Part shown: piece after piece, positions 9,962 through 19,266 of the stretch | Numbering within the stretch: the first letter of the stretch is position 1 | How the letters are laid out: every line of letters starts with the position of its first letter | Virus record (IMG/VR): IMGVR_UViG_3300048006_000156 | Location: 1 to 37,307 of that record | DNA length: 37,307 nucleotides | Source: a virus | Direction: 5' to 3' (one strand) | Notes under the pieces: model-generated | Told to the model about the DNA's origin: nothing | The model's database searches: none | The model's input: the letters and a program-made list of their open reading frames with translations, nothing else | Position numbers and translations under genes: made by a program

Positions 9962-10864
9962 TTAATCGGCCCATGAAGGTCTGTAACTTAGATCTATACT
10001 AGGGTTTTCTATTCCTACTGGATCAGGTAATTCTGTTGCGACTACCATATCTCTAGATTCAGTATAAGGATTTGCTTGTCGCGAAGCTAAGCCTGTTAAT
10101 AAGTTTCCACCGATAGAAGCTAAACCACCAATTAATCCTGCAGTATTTGCTTGCCTAGCAGCTGAAGCTTGCATTGCTTGTGCCTCAGCTCCAGCTAATT
10201 GCGCAGATACTCTATCTAGCTGTGCCATTTCTCTTTGCTCTTGAGTTTGAAACATAAATTGTTTTCCAGCAGCATCTAAGCCTTGCACTCTTCCACCCTC
10301 AGCAATTTGTATACCCTGAACTCTTGCCGCTTCCTGCATTCTCATTCTATCTAGTTGTTGCTCGCCCTGTGCTCTTAATCTTTCGTTATTTGATTCTTGC
10401 TGTTCGATATTAGCAGATACACCTTTTTTACTTTGTAAAGCTGCTTGAGCTAAAGCTGTAGCGCCTCCTGATCCAGAGCCAGTAGCTCTTAATGTATCTA
10501 ATGTATTAGCTAATGATATATCAGCTTGTTCTATTTGCATTTCTGCTGCTTGAGTAGCTACACTTAGATTAGCGTATGGGTTAGATAATGTAGAGCTAAG
10601 GTCTTTAGCTAAGCCACTTAAATTCTTAACACCTGAGTATGGGTTGGTTATTTCTTGTCTACTAGCTTCTAATACACTTAATTTTCTTTGAAGCCTAGCT
10701 TGCTTTTGTTGAGCTTGTCTTTCAGCTCTTCTTCTTCTTCCACTACCAAATATAGATCCTACAAACTGAAGACCACCTGATATTAAAGCTGCTCCAGCCA
10801 TTGTCAGCTCTGCCATTTGAACATTACCTTGTCCAAAGAAAAATATTTCTAAAAATTCTATCAT
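9962..10864 (-). CDS. Probable internal virion / ejection protein with hydrophobic N-terminus, 300 aa
   Basis: The first 45 residues are hydrophobic and glycine-rich (MAGAALISGGLQFVGSIFGS) and are followed by RRRRAERQAQQKQ. The rest is a long Gln/Ala/Glu-rich helical region (residues 45-225). A second Gly-rich hydrophobic stretch follows (ANTAGLIGGLASIGG), ahead of a short Pro-rich tail. This pattern of helical membrane-active segments with a coiled-coil middle is typical of small ejected proteins such as T7 gp14. The 10864 start has an A-rich leader (AAAAAACAAACAAT) 12 bases after the upstream stop. A second in-frame ATG 16 codons on would give MAELTMAGAAL and is an alternative start. Role inferred from composition and gene order. 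Confidence 0.65.
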   Translation of the reverse strand: MIEFLEIFFFGQGNVQMAELTMAGAALISGGLQFVGSIFGSGRRRRAERQAQQKQARLQRKLSVLEASRQEITNPYSGVKNLSGLAKDLSSTLSNPYANLSVATQAAEMQIEQADISLANTLDTLRATGSGSGGATALAQAALQSKKGVSANIEQQESNNERLRAQGEQQLDRMRMQEAARVQGIQIAEGGRVQGLDAAGKQFMFQTQEQREMAQLDRVSAQLAGAEAQAMQASAARQANTAGLIGGLASIGGNLLTGLASRQANPYTESRDMVVATELPDPVGIENPSIDLSYRPSWAD

Positions 10865-10876
10865 ATTGTTTGTTTT

Positions 10877-12256
10877 TTATCTTCCATAAGTTGCACCTAC
10901 TGCAAATAATTCCTTTAATCCACCTGGATTAGTTGTAGAGTCAGTTGTCATATATACACTTAGGTAATGACCTTTTAACCCTGAAATAGCCGGACCTATT
11001 AATACCTGCCCAGGTAATACATCACCTGTATTTTGCGCTGCATTATTTTTAATAGCTGCAACATATTCGTTTTGTTTTCTGTCAAAACCAGCTCTATATT
11101 GAACATTGTTTTCAACATAAGCACCTTCGTTATAACTATATATTCTAGATGATTCATCAATAACTGTTGTCCACTGGTTATTAACATCTAATACAGGCTG
11201 TATCTCATCTGACTTTATATAACTTATTTCCCAACCATTACTACCTTCATAGTTTATAGTTTTAAATGTTTTAATTCTAGTAGGATCTGGATTTATAATA
11301 AATTCAATAATACTAGGATTAGTAGATCCTCCATAAAAAGAAGCTCTAGGAGCAGAACTGTCGTAGTGCTTATATACATTGGAACCGCTTGTTGTAAAAA
11401 AGTTTCCGTTAGAACTAAACCCCCAGTCAGGCTTATAAGAATAAAAACTACTCCATCCGTTAGTTGCTTCATCAAAACTTAATGTTTGGTAAGCACTATT
11501 ATTTGTATTATAATTTTGTAATGATAACGTATAATTCTTACTGTAGACATCGTAAGCACCTAGTATTTTACCATCGTCTGCAACGTTTAGTAAATTTTCT
11601 CTAAAAAAGCTACGCATTCCGTAGTTTGATATTTCAGTAATACCATCCATTGAAAGCCTTAATACAGCATTTCTATTTTTGTCTACAAAGTATTTTTGAT
11701 ACCCGTAAACAGCAAAAGACTCTGGGTTTTTAGAAATACCAAACTCCCCGGCATAAGAAACTATCTGCCCTATAACTAAATTCGTCGATGTTGTTATTGG
11801 GTTGCCTTCAGCAGAATATATAGCGTCTTTATCTATTAAAGCTCTATTTACTTTTCTTTCTTGGAATATAATCAAGTTAGTATCTTCAGCGTAAAGCTTT
11901 TGTATACTTCCATTGATAGGATCAACACTTCTAGTTATTTCTTCAGCAACACTAAATTGGTTTGTTTGGTTAATACCTGTTCTAGAATTTAAAGGACCAG
12001 AATATATTAGTGAATTTGAAAGTCTTTGTTGACTATCGTTGTCTTCTACAATATATGCTTTAACACCTAAATCTGTAGACGTATTATTATAGCCACCTCT
12101 TATTCTTGATTCTTCTATATACCAATCCTCTTGAATAGTAGTGCTAGCTGGAGCTGTCCAAGCGGTAGCCCCAGTTTTTTGATAACCAACAGGAGCGTCA
12201 GCTATTCTCTTCACGTAAAATGAGTTAAAATATCCTACTTCTAATGTTACTGGCAT
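10877..12256 (-). CDS. Tail tube/muzzle-like beta-rich protein, 459 aa
   Basis: The product is beta-strand rich, full of Asn, Ser, Tyr and Thr, with no membrane segment. Segments such as IQKLYAEDTNLIIFQERKVN and the later KYFVDKNRNAVLRLSMDG look like blades of a beta-propeller, as in tail tubular protein B or the tail muzzle/stabilization proteins of Bacteroidota podoviruses. It directly follows the 1357-aa tail protein, 30 bases away, so it may be the second half of a propeller assembly that other phages make as one chain. It probably forms the tail nozzle to which fibres attach. Confidence is good for a tail structural role and lower for the exact position. Confidence 0.65.
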   Translation of the reverse strand: MPVTLEVGYFNSFYVKRIADAPVGYQKTGATAWTAPASTTIQEDWYIEESRIRGGYNNTSTDLGVKAYIVEDNDSQQRLSNSLIYSGPLNSRTGINQTNQFSVAEEITRSVDPINGSIQKLYAEDTNLIIFQERKVNRALIDKDAIYSAEGNPITTSTNLVIGQIVSYAGEFGISKNPESFAVYGYQKYFVDKNRNAVLRLSMDGITEISNYGMRSFFRENLLNVADDGKILGAYDVYSKNYTLSLQNYNTNNSAYQTLSFDEATNGWSSFYSYKPDWGFSSNGNFFTTSGSNVYKHYDSSAPRASFYGGSTNPSIIEFIINPDPTRIKTFKTINYEGSNGWEISYIKSDEIQPVLDVNNQWTTVIDESSRIYSYNEGAYVENNVQYRAGFDRKQNEYVAAIKNNAAQNTGDVLPGQVLIGPAISGLKGHYLSVYMTTDSTTNPGGLKELFAVGATYGR

Positions 12257-12286
12257 ATTTTATTTATTACTTGTTTTTTGTTAGTA

Positions 12287-15200
12287 TTACGGTGGCGTAG
12301 GGCAATTGGTATTTCCGTATGTATCGTCACCAAAAGTTACGTTAAAGAAACTATCACCACTGCTACAACCTGATCCTGATATCCTTTGTGTTATCAATCT
12401 ATATTCCCCCTCTAAATTAAACGTAAATGAATCAGTATCTGTTATGTTATTATCACTAGACAAATTTTCTGATAATGCAACTGTACCTCCTGTTGATTTA
12501 GTTGCTTGAGTCCAAGAACTATTGGCATCAGATCTGTATTGTATTGTATATATAATTTCAGAAGTAGCCGTAGTGGATGTATTTCTAAAGGAAGTATTAA
12601 TATACATAACTCCCTGGGTTAATGCACCGGTTGAAACAGGCTGTACATCTGAAGGAGCTTGATCACTTACATTGTAATATATAGTACCAGATTGATTATA
12701 TCCTGTAGGATAAGACCCTGTTGCCCCTGCGATATCACTTGCTAAAAATTGGTACTCTATAGATTCTGCACAATTAACTGTATCAGGTGTTCTTTGATTT
12801 CCTCTACATATAGCTACTGGTACATTTGGTATACCGGTAGTAAACTGTATAGCACATTGAGTTGAAAGAGAATCAGACCCAACGCCATTCAGATCAGAAA
12901 CCTTAACTGTTATGTTGTAAGTAACTTCGTTTGTTAATGAATAACCACTACCCATTTGTAATCTGCCTGGCACAGTATTTGAAAACTCAAAAAACCCAGC
13001 GTCTAGATCCGTGGTAACTCCATTAACTGTTTTAGTTCCATTACCCACTTTACTCCATAATAAATTTAAAGTATTAACGGCCGGTGTTCCTGAGGTATCA
13101 GCACTCCCGTTATCATCTACAGTGAAGTTTTTTATTACGGTAGAGGTATTATTTAATCCAGTAGGATTAGAACAATTTATATTTCTAGGGGCTACGTTTG
13201 TTAAAGATATATTATTTAAAGTTATATCGTCAGTATAGGTTCCAGAACCATCATTATATGTTACATTAACTGTTATAGTATATACGTCGTTAACAGCGCT
13301 GTTTGAAGTATATACAAATCTAGAATTAGAATTTGATTTTATTTCAAATCTATTAGTGTTAGAATTTAAAGATACAGAAAAAGTATCATTAGGTACTGTT
13401 TGATTAGGAGCTGTTATGTTTATATTATTTATAGTAATATTACTACTAGCTGCTACACTACCGCTTCCTGTTATAAAATCAAAATTATTTCCAATTGCCT
13501 GTTCGCTATTGATACTTTCAGGAAAAGTGGCTGCGGTAAAATTAGCGCTAACTAAGCCTCCGTATTGAGAATCTATAAGTGAATTTAATGTTATTAAATT
13601 ACCCGATAACGAAGTTTCCCAAAATATATCTAATATAGAATAAGCTGGTTTTGTCTCTGCAATTGATAAAAACGGGATCATAGAAAGCTGGTTATTATTC
13701 GAACTGTCATAAACAGATGTAGTAAAGACTCTAGCTCCTATTGAATTATTTCCATTTTCAGTAGATGATATCTTTACAACCAACGGGTTTGATTCCCCAT
13801 CGTATATAGATGGATCTGGCCCTGTTGTTCCCCAAGGTATTTTACCTGTTGGTTCTGGTATTTCGTTAACATCTTCTATACCACTAGTTGGATCTCCTGG
13901 AGTAAAATAATTATATGTTTGTAATATAGCTGATTCTCCATACTCTCCTGACGTAACAGCTGGTTTAAATGGAATAGCTTGTATTTCCATGTCTCTTACT
14001 GTAGCAATACTTAACACATTTTGTGAGATGCTATTTGGATAGTATTGAGCATTCCAAGGGGTATCTTTTCTGTAAGAAGCTTGTGGCTTATTATCTATAA
14101 TAGGATTATTAACTCTTATAGTTATTATTTCGTCACTATTATACTCGTTATCGCTAGGTCCAACCTCTTTTAGATTTCTAGGTATTTTATTAATATTGTC
14201 ACTAATTAAAGTTGTAAAAAACAATTTATTAGTATCAACCTGTTGAGTTACAGGATAACCATTAATAAATCCAGGTAGGTAAACATTGTAATATTCCTGC
14301 TCTTGTTGTTTTACAACAATCTTGTAAGAATACCATCCCAATGGGTTTGAAGTTGAATACACTCCAGGGTGACCATCTTGACTTGACCCTGATTCACCTA
14401 TAGTTTCATTTAATTGTACACTTAAAACGTCTCCTAACCATTGAATAACAGGATCCGTTGTTTGTCTATCTAAGGTATTATATGGATGAAAAACTGTTGA
14501 GCCAGGTATAGATGATACGTCATCATAGGAAGAAAGTATAACATCAGATTGTCTACCATATCTATCTGACAAAACAAAACCAACTTGATATGTTCTGTTT
14601 TGCTTTAAAGTATGTTTAGGGAACTGTGTGTAGTTATCGTATCTTGTATCCTTGTTTTGCGCTGTTGCGCTAAAAGCTATTTTATTTGGGCTGGAATGCT
14701 TGTCTAGGTAATTACCATACACTATTCTATTACCTATAACTTCTTGACTTAAAGCTTTAACAGGTACCTTGTCTGATACTCTAGTTGTTTGGTTTTGGGG
14801 TAAAGTTTTATACGGTTTATTTGAGGTGTAATTGTATTCTACATAATATTCAGAAATGTCTCCATGTATAAAATCATCATAAGCAATACTAGGTAAAACT
14901 GTTGTAGACGGGGTAATGTTTAGAGTATCTAAAACCTTAACAGCTAAAGCATCAGATTCTTTATATAGAATATCTATTTCGCTTAAGTGAAGGTTGTTAA
15001 TTAATTGAGTGTAATTAGCATTACCGTCTGGAGTTGGTATTTTTAATAGTATATTGTCAATGTTGTTTTCAAACCAAGATATTATCGTTGATTTGTAAGC
15101 ATTATCCATATCATCTGTGGTGGAATCTAATCCACCTCCAAACTCACTGTAATTACGAGGGATAAACATAGGTTGACTAAATGGAGCCATTAATGAGTAC

Positions 15201-16360
15201 TCGTTATCTTCAAATTTAAATCTATAACTAAATCTAACAAATTTATCGTCTAGCCATTCTGAATCACCTCTCCAGTTTATATCGTAATCAGGATTATCGC
15301 TTATGCTAATAAAACTGCCATCAGGCAATGTAGTTTCTTTATCTAAAGTTATTGTTATAGACTGAAAAGCACCTGTATTGTCAACAACTGAAACACTTGC
15401 AACTCTAGTGTCTACTGGTATTCCTGAAACAGTAGAGGTAACTAAATCTCCTATTTTTGGTATACCATTATTACCGTTATACAAAAATTCGGCGTCTACA
15501 GTTGAGGCTCCTTTTATTTGATAAGTCTTATTAGGGAATGTTCCTGTTATGGTAGCATTTCCTGATGAGCGGTTGGACATGTACTTACTGCTTTTGTTAG
15601 TCATCGAACTTCTGCTAAAATCCAATTTAGTTCCGTTAGATATAGTAACACTACTTGACAGCGTTAATGTATTAGCAGCTGGCTTGCCTATGACAACAAT
15701 CAAACCTGTTATTTGTTGTGTAGCTAATTTATCTTTTTCAGTAACTATGTCTCCAACTTTTACACCTGAAGAATCTGCGACTACTATTGTAGAAGAATTA
15801 CTTGCTGCAGCTGTTAAGCTAGTTTGAAATCTATCCATTACTAATATAGGCTTATATGGAGCGTACTTAGCTACCGATATTTGATCCTCATTAGTGTAAT
15901 GCCCTAAAGGTTTAGTAACATTTATTTTTCTAGGTTGGTTATAATTGTCTGTCCAAAATAAAAAATCTTCAATTAAATTTATACCGGTAATGATATAATC
16001 TTTATTAAAATTTAAAAAAGACCCTTGGACTAAAATAGTAGGTGCCTGCAGTCCAGTGCTTAAATTTACACTGAATATATAATGATCAGTATTGTTTGTT
16101 GCAATAAAATAACCTATATTGTTGCTTTCATCTACTGTATATCCTATTATTTCAATGTTCGGATCATTACTACCTGTAGACAAAGATAAATCAGATATTT
16201 TTACATTTCCTAAAATATTTTCAAATTCACCTACAGTAGACCCCTCAGATCTACTTATAGACAAGTTTTGAGCTTTTCTATATTCACCATTAGGCATTAT
16301 ACGAGGATCAAGATCTTGATTCATCTTGCCTTTAAGAAATGTATTTTTAATTTCAGCCAT
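12287..16360 (-). CDS. Large tail protein (tail tubular B / muzzle-like) with cadherin-like C-terminal repeats, 1357 aa
   Basis: The N-terminus (MAEIKNTFLKGKMNQDLDPR, then a YRKAQN motif) and the following beta-rich region, including FLFWTDNYNQPRKINVTKP near residue 135, resemble the propeller-containing tail stabilization or nozzle proteins of short-tailed phages. From about residue 980 to 1210 there are two or three Ig/cadherin-like repeats with DDNGSAD and SDLNGVGSDSL motifs, often linked to calcium or surface binding. The final 130 residues contain several cysteines. It sits between the neck protein and a second beta-rich tail protein. The cadherin-like part is probably exposed and could contribute to receptor or surface binding, which is inference. 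Confidence 0.7.
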   Translation of the reverse strand: MAEIKNTFLKGKMNQDLDPRIMPNGEYRKAQNLSISRSEGSTVGEFENILGNVKISDLSLSTGSNDPNIEIIGYTVDESNNIGYFIATNNTDHYIFSVNLSTGLQAPTILVQGSFLNFNKDYIITGINLIEDFLFWTDNYNQPRKINVTKPLGHYTNEDQISVAKYAPYKPILVMDRFQTSLTAAASNSSTIVVADSSGVKVGDIVTEKDKLATQQITGLIVVIGKPAANTLTLSSSVTISNGTKLDFSRSSMTNKSSKYMSNRSSGNATITGTFPNKTYQIKGASTVDAEFLYNGNNGIPKIGDLVTSTVSGIPVDTRVASVSVVDNTGAFQSITITLDKETTLPDGSFISISDNPDYDINWRGDSEWLDDKFVRFSYRFKFEDNEYSLMAPFSQPMFIPRNYSEFGGGLDSTTDDMDNAYKSTIISWFENNIDNILLKIPTPDGNANYTQLINNLHLSEIDILYKESDALAVKVLDTLNITPSTTVLPSIAYDDFIHGDISEYYVEYNYTSNKPYKTLPQNQTTRVSDKVPVKALSQEVIGNRIVYGNYLDKHSSPNKIAFSATAQNKDTRYDNYTQFPKHTLKQNRTYQVGFVLSDRYGRQSDVILSSYDDVSSIPGSTVFHPYNTLDRQTTDPVIQWLGDVLSVQLNETIGESGSSQDGHPGVYSTSNPLGWYSYKIVVKQQEQEYYNVYLPGFINGYPVTQQVDTNKLFFTTLISDNINKIPRNLKEVGPSDNEYNSDEIITIRVNNPIIDNKPQASYRKDTPWNAQYYPNSISQNVLSIATVRDMEIQAIPFKPAVTSGEYGESAILQTYNYFTPGDPTSGIEDVNEIPEPTGKIPWGTTGPDPSIYDGESNPLVVKISSTENGNNSIGARVFTTSVYDSSNNNQLSMIPFLSIAETKPAYSILDIFWETSLSGNLITLNSLIDSQYGGLVSANFTAATFPESINSEQAIGNNFDFITGSGSVAASSNITINNINITAPNQTVPNDTFSVSLNSNTNRFEIKSNSNSRFVYTSNSAVNDVYTITVNVTYNDGSGTYTDDITLNNISLTNVAPRNINCSNPTGLNNTSTVIKNFTVDDNGSADTSGTPAVNTLNLLWSKVGNGTKTVNGVTTDLDAGFFEFSNTVPGRLQMGSGYSLTNEVTYNITVKVSDLNGVGSDSLSTQCAIQFTTGIPNVPVAICRGNQRTPDTVNCAESIEYQFLASDIAGATGSYPTGYNQSGTIYYNVSDQAPSDVQPVSTGALTQGVMYINTSFRNTSTTATSEIIYTIQYRSDANSSWTQATKSTGGTVALSENLSSDNNITDTDSFTFNLEGEYRLITQRISGSGCSSGDSFFNVTFGDDTYGNTNCPTPP

Positions 16361-16366
16361 TTAATT

Positions 16367-17569
16367 CTAGTGTTTTATCCATTTAGATTTACCTCTCATT
16401 ACTTGAACTATTTCATCAAGTTTTATGTTTGATAGTCTTATTTTAGCGTTTCTTAATTTAGCGCTTCTCTCTTGCTTTAATCTTCTAACTATATATTCAG
16501 GTTGGTTTATTCTAGAAGCTACGATAGCGTGGCTTATATGAGCATATAAAGCCTCTTCTGCCAGCTTAGGAACTTGAGTATCCATATCGTAGGCTAATCC
16601 ATCAGATATATACTCTAAAACTATAAGTGCGCCAGCTAAATTACTTGAGAAAGACATCTTGCCTTCTCTGTGGTTTATAGTAAACCATCCGTTTACTTGA
16701 GCATACTGAGGATCTAATCCGTAATTTTGACCTAAAAGCTGCTCATCCCAACCCCAATTGTCATATCCTTCGTTATATAAATCTTCTACATTATCTTGAT
16801 TTATTAAAGTATCGTCTGCTGTTCGCCATCTTTCCTCTGTTATCGATGTTCCCTCAAGGTTGTTACCAAAGTTGTCTTGTGTTGGCACACCCTTAGAATC
16901 CTGTACAGGTGTTTCAAATGGGTTTGTAGTTAAATTGTTTGCAGGATATATAGGTCTTTTTACACCTAACTGATCTATCCAGGACACCTTTGTGTAGTTT
17001 ACGTAATCTTGTGGTATCACGACACTTAATTCAGGCGGTATATTTAATTCTTGTGATTTGATACTTTTTAATGTATCATAGCTAAATTCCTGCATTCCAC
17101 GTTTAGCGTGAAATATTATATCTGTTCTTTTGCAACTAGGTATTAATTTACCAGTTCCAACATAAGCTATTTGAAAGTTGTTTATTACATCTTCTAAAGA
17201 GATGTAACTGTAACTACCGTAATTTTCTTCAACAGTATTACCGTAGGCATCTCTGTTTCCATATTCACCACCACTTAATATTTTTAATTGAACAACAATA
17301 CTTGTATTAGCTGCTAAATTACCTGTAAATGTTATTGTATTACCTGAAACAGTGTAAGCTGAAGTGTATTCTGTATATGTTAAAACACCAGCGTTTGCGG
17401 TGTATAACTTAAAATTATTTAAAGCGTAGTTTTGCTGAAGAGGATCATAACTACCAAATACTAGTTCAGTATCAAATGTAGTTGTGAAGGCTTGCCCAGC
17501 ACCAGCTGCAGATAAGAACTTTTGTGTACCCGCGTAATATTGCTGATTATTTTCTGTAATTAAGCCCAT
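16367..17569 (-). CDS. Neck/tail tubular A-like structural protein, 400 aa
   Basis: The first 100 residues form a beta-rich, Thr-heavy domain (TYTEYTSAYTVSGNTITFTG) of the kind seen in phage tail attachment modules. The remainder holds SLEDVINNFQIAYVG at 120-135, then mixed segments and a basic C-terminus (RRLKQERSAKLRNAKIRLS). The C-terminal helical part with its long basic helix recalls adaptor or tail-tube-A proteins that bind under the portal. It lies 6 bases after the 231-aa connector gene and just before the tail protein, the expected place for a neck ring. I see no enzyme motif. The exact ring it forms cannot be told from sequence. Confidence 0.65.
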   Translation of the reverse strand: MGLITENNQQYYAGTQKFLSAAGAGQAFTTTFDTELVFGSYDPLQQNYALNNFKLYTANAGVLTYTEYTSAYTVSGNTITFTGNLAANTSIVVQLKILSGGEYGNRDAYGNTVEENYGSYSYISLEDVINNFQIAYVGTGKLIPSCKRTDIIFHAKRGMQEFSYDTLKSIKSQELNIPPELSVVIPQDYVNYTKVSWIDQLGVKRPIYPANNLTTNPFETPVQDSKGVPTQDNFGNNLEGTSITEERWRTADDTLINQDNVEDLYNEGYDNWGWDEQLLGQNYGLDPQYAQVNGWFTINHREGKMSFSSNLAGALIVLEYISDGLAYDMDTQVPKLAEEALYAHISHAIVASRINQPEYIVRRLKQERSAKLRNAKIRLSNIKLDEIVQVMRGKSKWIKH

Positions 17570-17575
17570 GTATTA

Positions 17576-18271
17576 TTAAGATTTTTCGTTTATGTCTTCT
17601 TGTTGTATTTTTTGTGCCGCTACTTGTATTATAGTAGGGTCTTGTATTATAACTCCTGAGTATAATAATATACCTGTAACAACATCAACTTGCTCAGATG
17701 GATGTAGTTCGAAGTTTACTGAAGAACTAGGGTCATAAATATACTGTCCTAAGCTACCAACTGAATATCCCCAATTTATCATTGCAGGTTGTTTCAAGTA
17801 GGATACTTGAATATCAGATGTTATACTTGTTGGATATACACTTATTTTAGTGTCTTCGTATAAAAATACAGGTTGTTTTTTAGTTGGCGCAAGTAATGGT
17901 GCTCTTTTTATTTTGTACCATTCGTTTCTTTCCACCATTTGAGCTTCAATAGTATCGTTATAAATTACAGTACCTAGCCTATAAAAGTTTGGCAATGAAG
18001 CGGTTGTGAAGTGATCTGTTGAAAATGTAGGTGTGGCTATTGTTTTAAATATATCTAGTTTTTCTTCTAGGTTTTTAACTCTGTTAGCATACTCATTATC
18101 ATTCTCCGGTATACGTAACTGTTGATTCAGGTCACTCATATATTTTTCAAATATACCTTGCTGAACTTGATTACCTACTTTATTAAACTCATCTGGGGTT
18201 ATATAACCTCTCTGTTGTTGGTTAAGTATTAATAAGACAGTTTTATAAACTAAATCTACATTTATAGCCAT
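17576..18271 (-). CDS. Head-tail connector / ring protein, 231 aa
   Basis: The product is a soluble 231-residue protein. Its N-terminal 60 residues are helical (VYKTVLLILNQQQRGYITP), the middle is beta-rich, and the C-terminal helix carries LHPSEQVDVVTGILLYSGV followed by an acidic Gln/Glu tail. Proteins of this size and helical-beta-helical layout sit between capsid and neck genes in Bacteroidota podoviruses and form rings below the portal. It follows the capsid-associated protein after a 66-base gap with small hairpins, and precedes the neck protein by 4 bases. Assignment rests on context and general resemblance. Confidence 0.6.
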   Translation of the reverse strand: MAINVDLVYKTVLLILNQQQRGYITPDEFNKVGNQVQQGIFEKYMSDLNQQLRIPENDNEYANRVKNLEEKLDIFKTIATPTFSTDHFTTASLPNFYRLGTVIYNDTIEAQMVERNEWYKIKRAPLLAPTKKQPVFLYEDTKISVYPTSITSDIQVSYLKQPAMINWGYSVGSLGQYIYDPSSSVNFELHPSEQVDVVTGILLYSGVIIQDPTIIQVAAQKIQQEDINEKS

Positions 18272-18299
18272 TATTTATTTTTTTATTATAATACCAGCC

Positions 18300-18328
18300 A
18301 GCCACGTTAAGTGACTAGCTAATATTAG
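18300..18328 (-). promoter_or_regulatory. Small hairpin and palindrome between two head genes
   Basis: In the 66-base gap after the capsid-associated gene, the minus strand reads AGTCAC-TTAAC-GTGGCT (18316-18300). This is a 6-bp stem with one G-T wobble that pairs only on the transcribed strand. Next to it is the perfect 10-base palindrome CTAATATTAG (18319-18328). No U-run follows, so it is not a classic terminator. It may slow ribosomes, mark an RNA processing site or stabilise the upstream mRNA end. Confidence 0.35.
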
Positions 18329-18337
18329 TATTACATG

Positions 18338-19180
18338 TTATTCTAAGTTTTTCTCTACTGACCTATAAACTTCTACACCTTCGTCGGTTTTAAAGTAAGC
18401 TGCCATTGCAGAGTAAGGATTTTCATCAAAAGGTACAGTCATTAATTTCCTACCATTTGATCCCCAAGTAAATGTTCTTTGATCTTGAGATAATTTTATA
18501 ATACCCATTTCAGAAGCTTTTATAGCTATGTTTCTTAATTGAACATTATCGTCGTTTGCTAGCTCCATGAATAAATCTGGGCTTTTCTTTGCAAACAATA
18601 AAAGATCTCTTTTTAATTCTTTAGTTGTCATAGTTGAAACCTTAGAACCTAATTCAACGCGAAGTATTGCTTCAGCATCATCAATATCCATGGTTCTTGC
18701 AGCCATCATTGCGTCAATTTGAACTTCTAAATCCTCTAATTCATCTTCAGCTATAGCAACAGGATTGTGTTCATAGTATTTGTTGCCCAGCAATGGGTGA
18801 TATAGAGATAATAATTTTTGTAGATTTTGTTGTTCTTTTTTAACGTAAAGTACACCGTCTTTAAACATTATATGTCCCAATGTAGCTTGTCCACTTTGCT
18901 CGTCTATAAAAGGAGAATTTTGATTGGTTGCGTATCTAATTTCTCTTTGTATTCCTTTTTCCTTATCAAAGTATAATAAAGGATGTCTTGATGTGTGTTT
19001 TGATGAAATTGTTAAAGTTAAAGGTGCTTGACCTATAACTATATACATTCTATCTTTTATTTCCCAACTTGGTTTTGCTGGTTCTTGTTTTTTTGGAGCA
19101 GTCATTACTTCTTGCTCTTGTACTATTTCTTTATTTGCTACAGGCTTTTTAGCTGTAGGCTTTTTTGCATTTGCTGCCAT
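18338..19180 (-). CDS. Capsid-associated protein of unknown role, 280 aa
   Basis: The first 35 residues are low-complexity, rich in Lys, Ala, Pro and Gln (MAANAKKPTAKKPVANKEI), and probably disordered. A beta-rich region follows (residues 45-115). The helical C-terminal half includes the acidic IAEDELEDLEVQIDAMMAA. No catalytic motif or membrane segment is visible. It is the first gene after the major capsid protein and is separated from it by a strong hairpin, so it may be a minor capsid, vertex or head-completion protein. I do not recognise a family. Confidence 0.6.
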   Translation of the reverse strand: MAANAKKPTAKKPVANKEIVQEQEVMTAPKKQEPAKPSWEIKDRMYIVIGQAPLTLTISSKHTSRHPLLYFDKEKGIQREIRYATNQNSPFIDEQSGQATLGHIMFKDGVLYVKKEQQNLQKLLSLYHPLLGNKYYEHNPVAIAEDELEDLEVQIDAMMAARTMDIDDAEAILRVELGSKVSTMTTKELKRDLLLFAKKSPDLFMELANDDNVQLRNIAIKASEMGIIKLSQDQRTFTWGSNGRKLMTVPFDENPYSAMAAYFKTDEGVEVYRSVEKNLE

Positions 19181-19216
19181 AATATAATATAATAAAATTT
19201 TTAATAAGAGTAATAA

Positions 19217-19243
19217 TTACCCTTGTCAGTTCAACAAGGGTAA
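19217..19243 (-). terminator. 10-bp hairpin after the major capsid gene
   Basis: The arms TTACCCTTGT and ACAAGGGTAA form a perfect 10-bp stem (19217-19226 with 19234-19243) around a 7-base loop, about 23 bases after the capsid stop codon. On the minus strand the stem is followed by ATTATTACTCTTATT, which is U-rich but broken. It can act as a weak or partial terminator, or as a 3'-end stabiliser that raises capsid mRNA relative to genes downstream. It is the strongest simple hairpin in the head block. Confidence 0.6.
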
Positions 19244-19266
19244 CTACTACATTAATTTAATCGGTA

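Noticed and set aside
12256-12287. Programmed frameshift joining the 1357-aa and 459-aa tail proteins
   Set aside because: A 30-base spacer with a normal A/T-rich leader and a clear ATG separates the genes, and no slippery sequence with overlapping frames is present.
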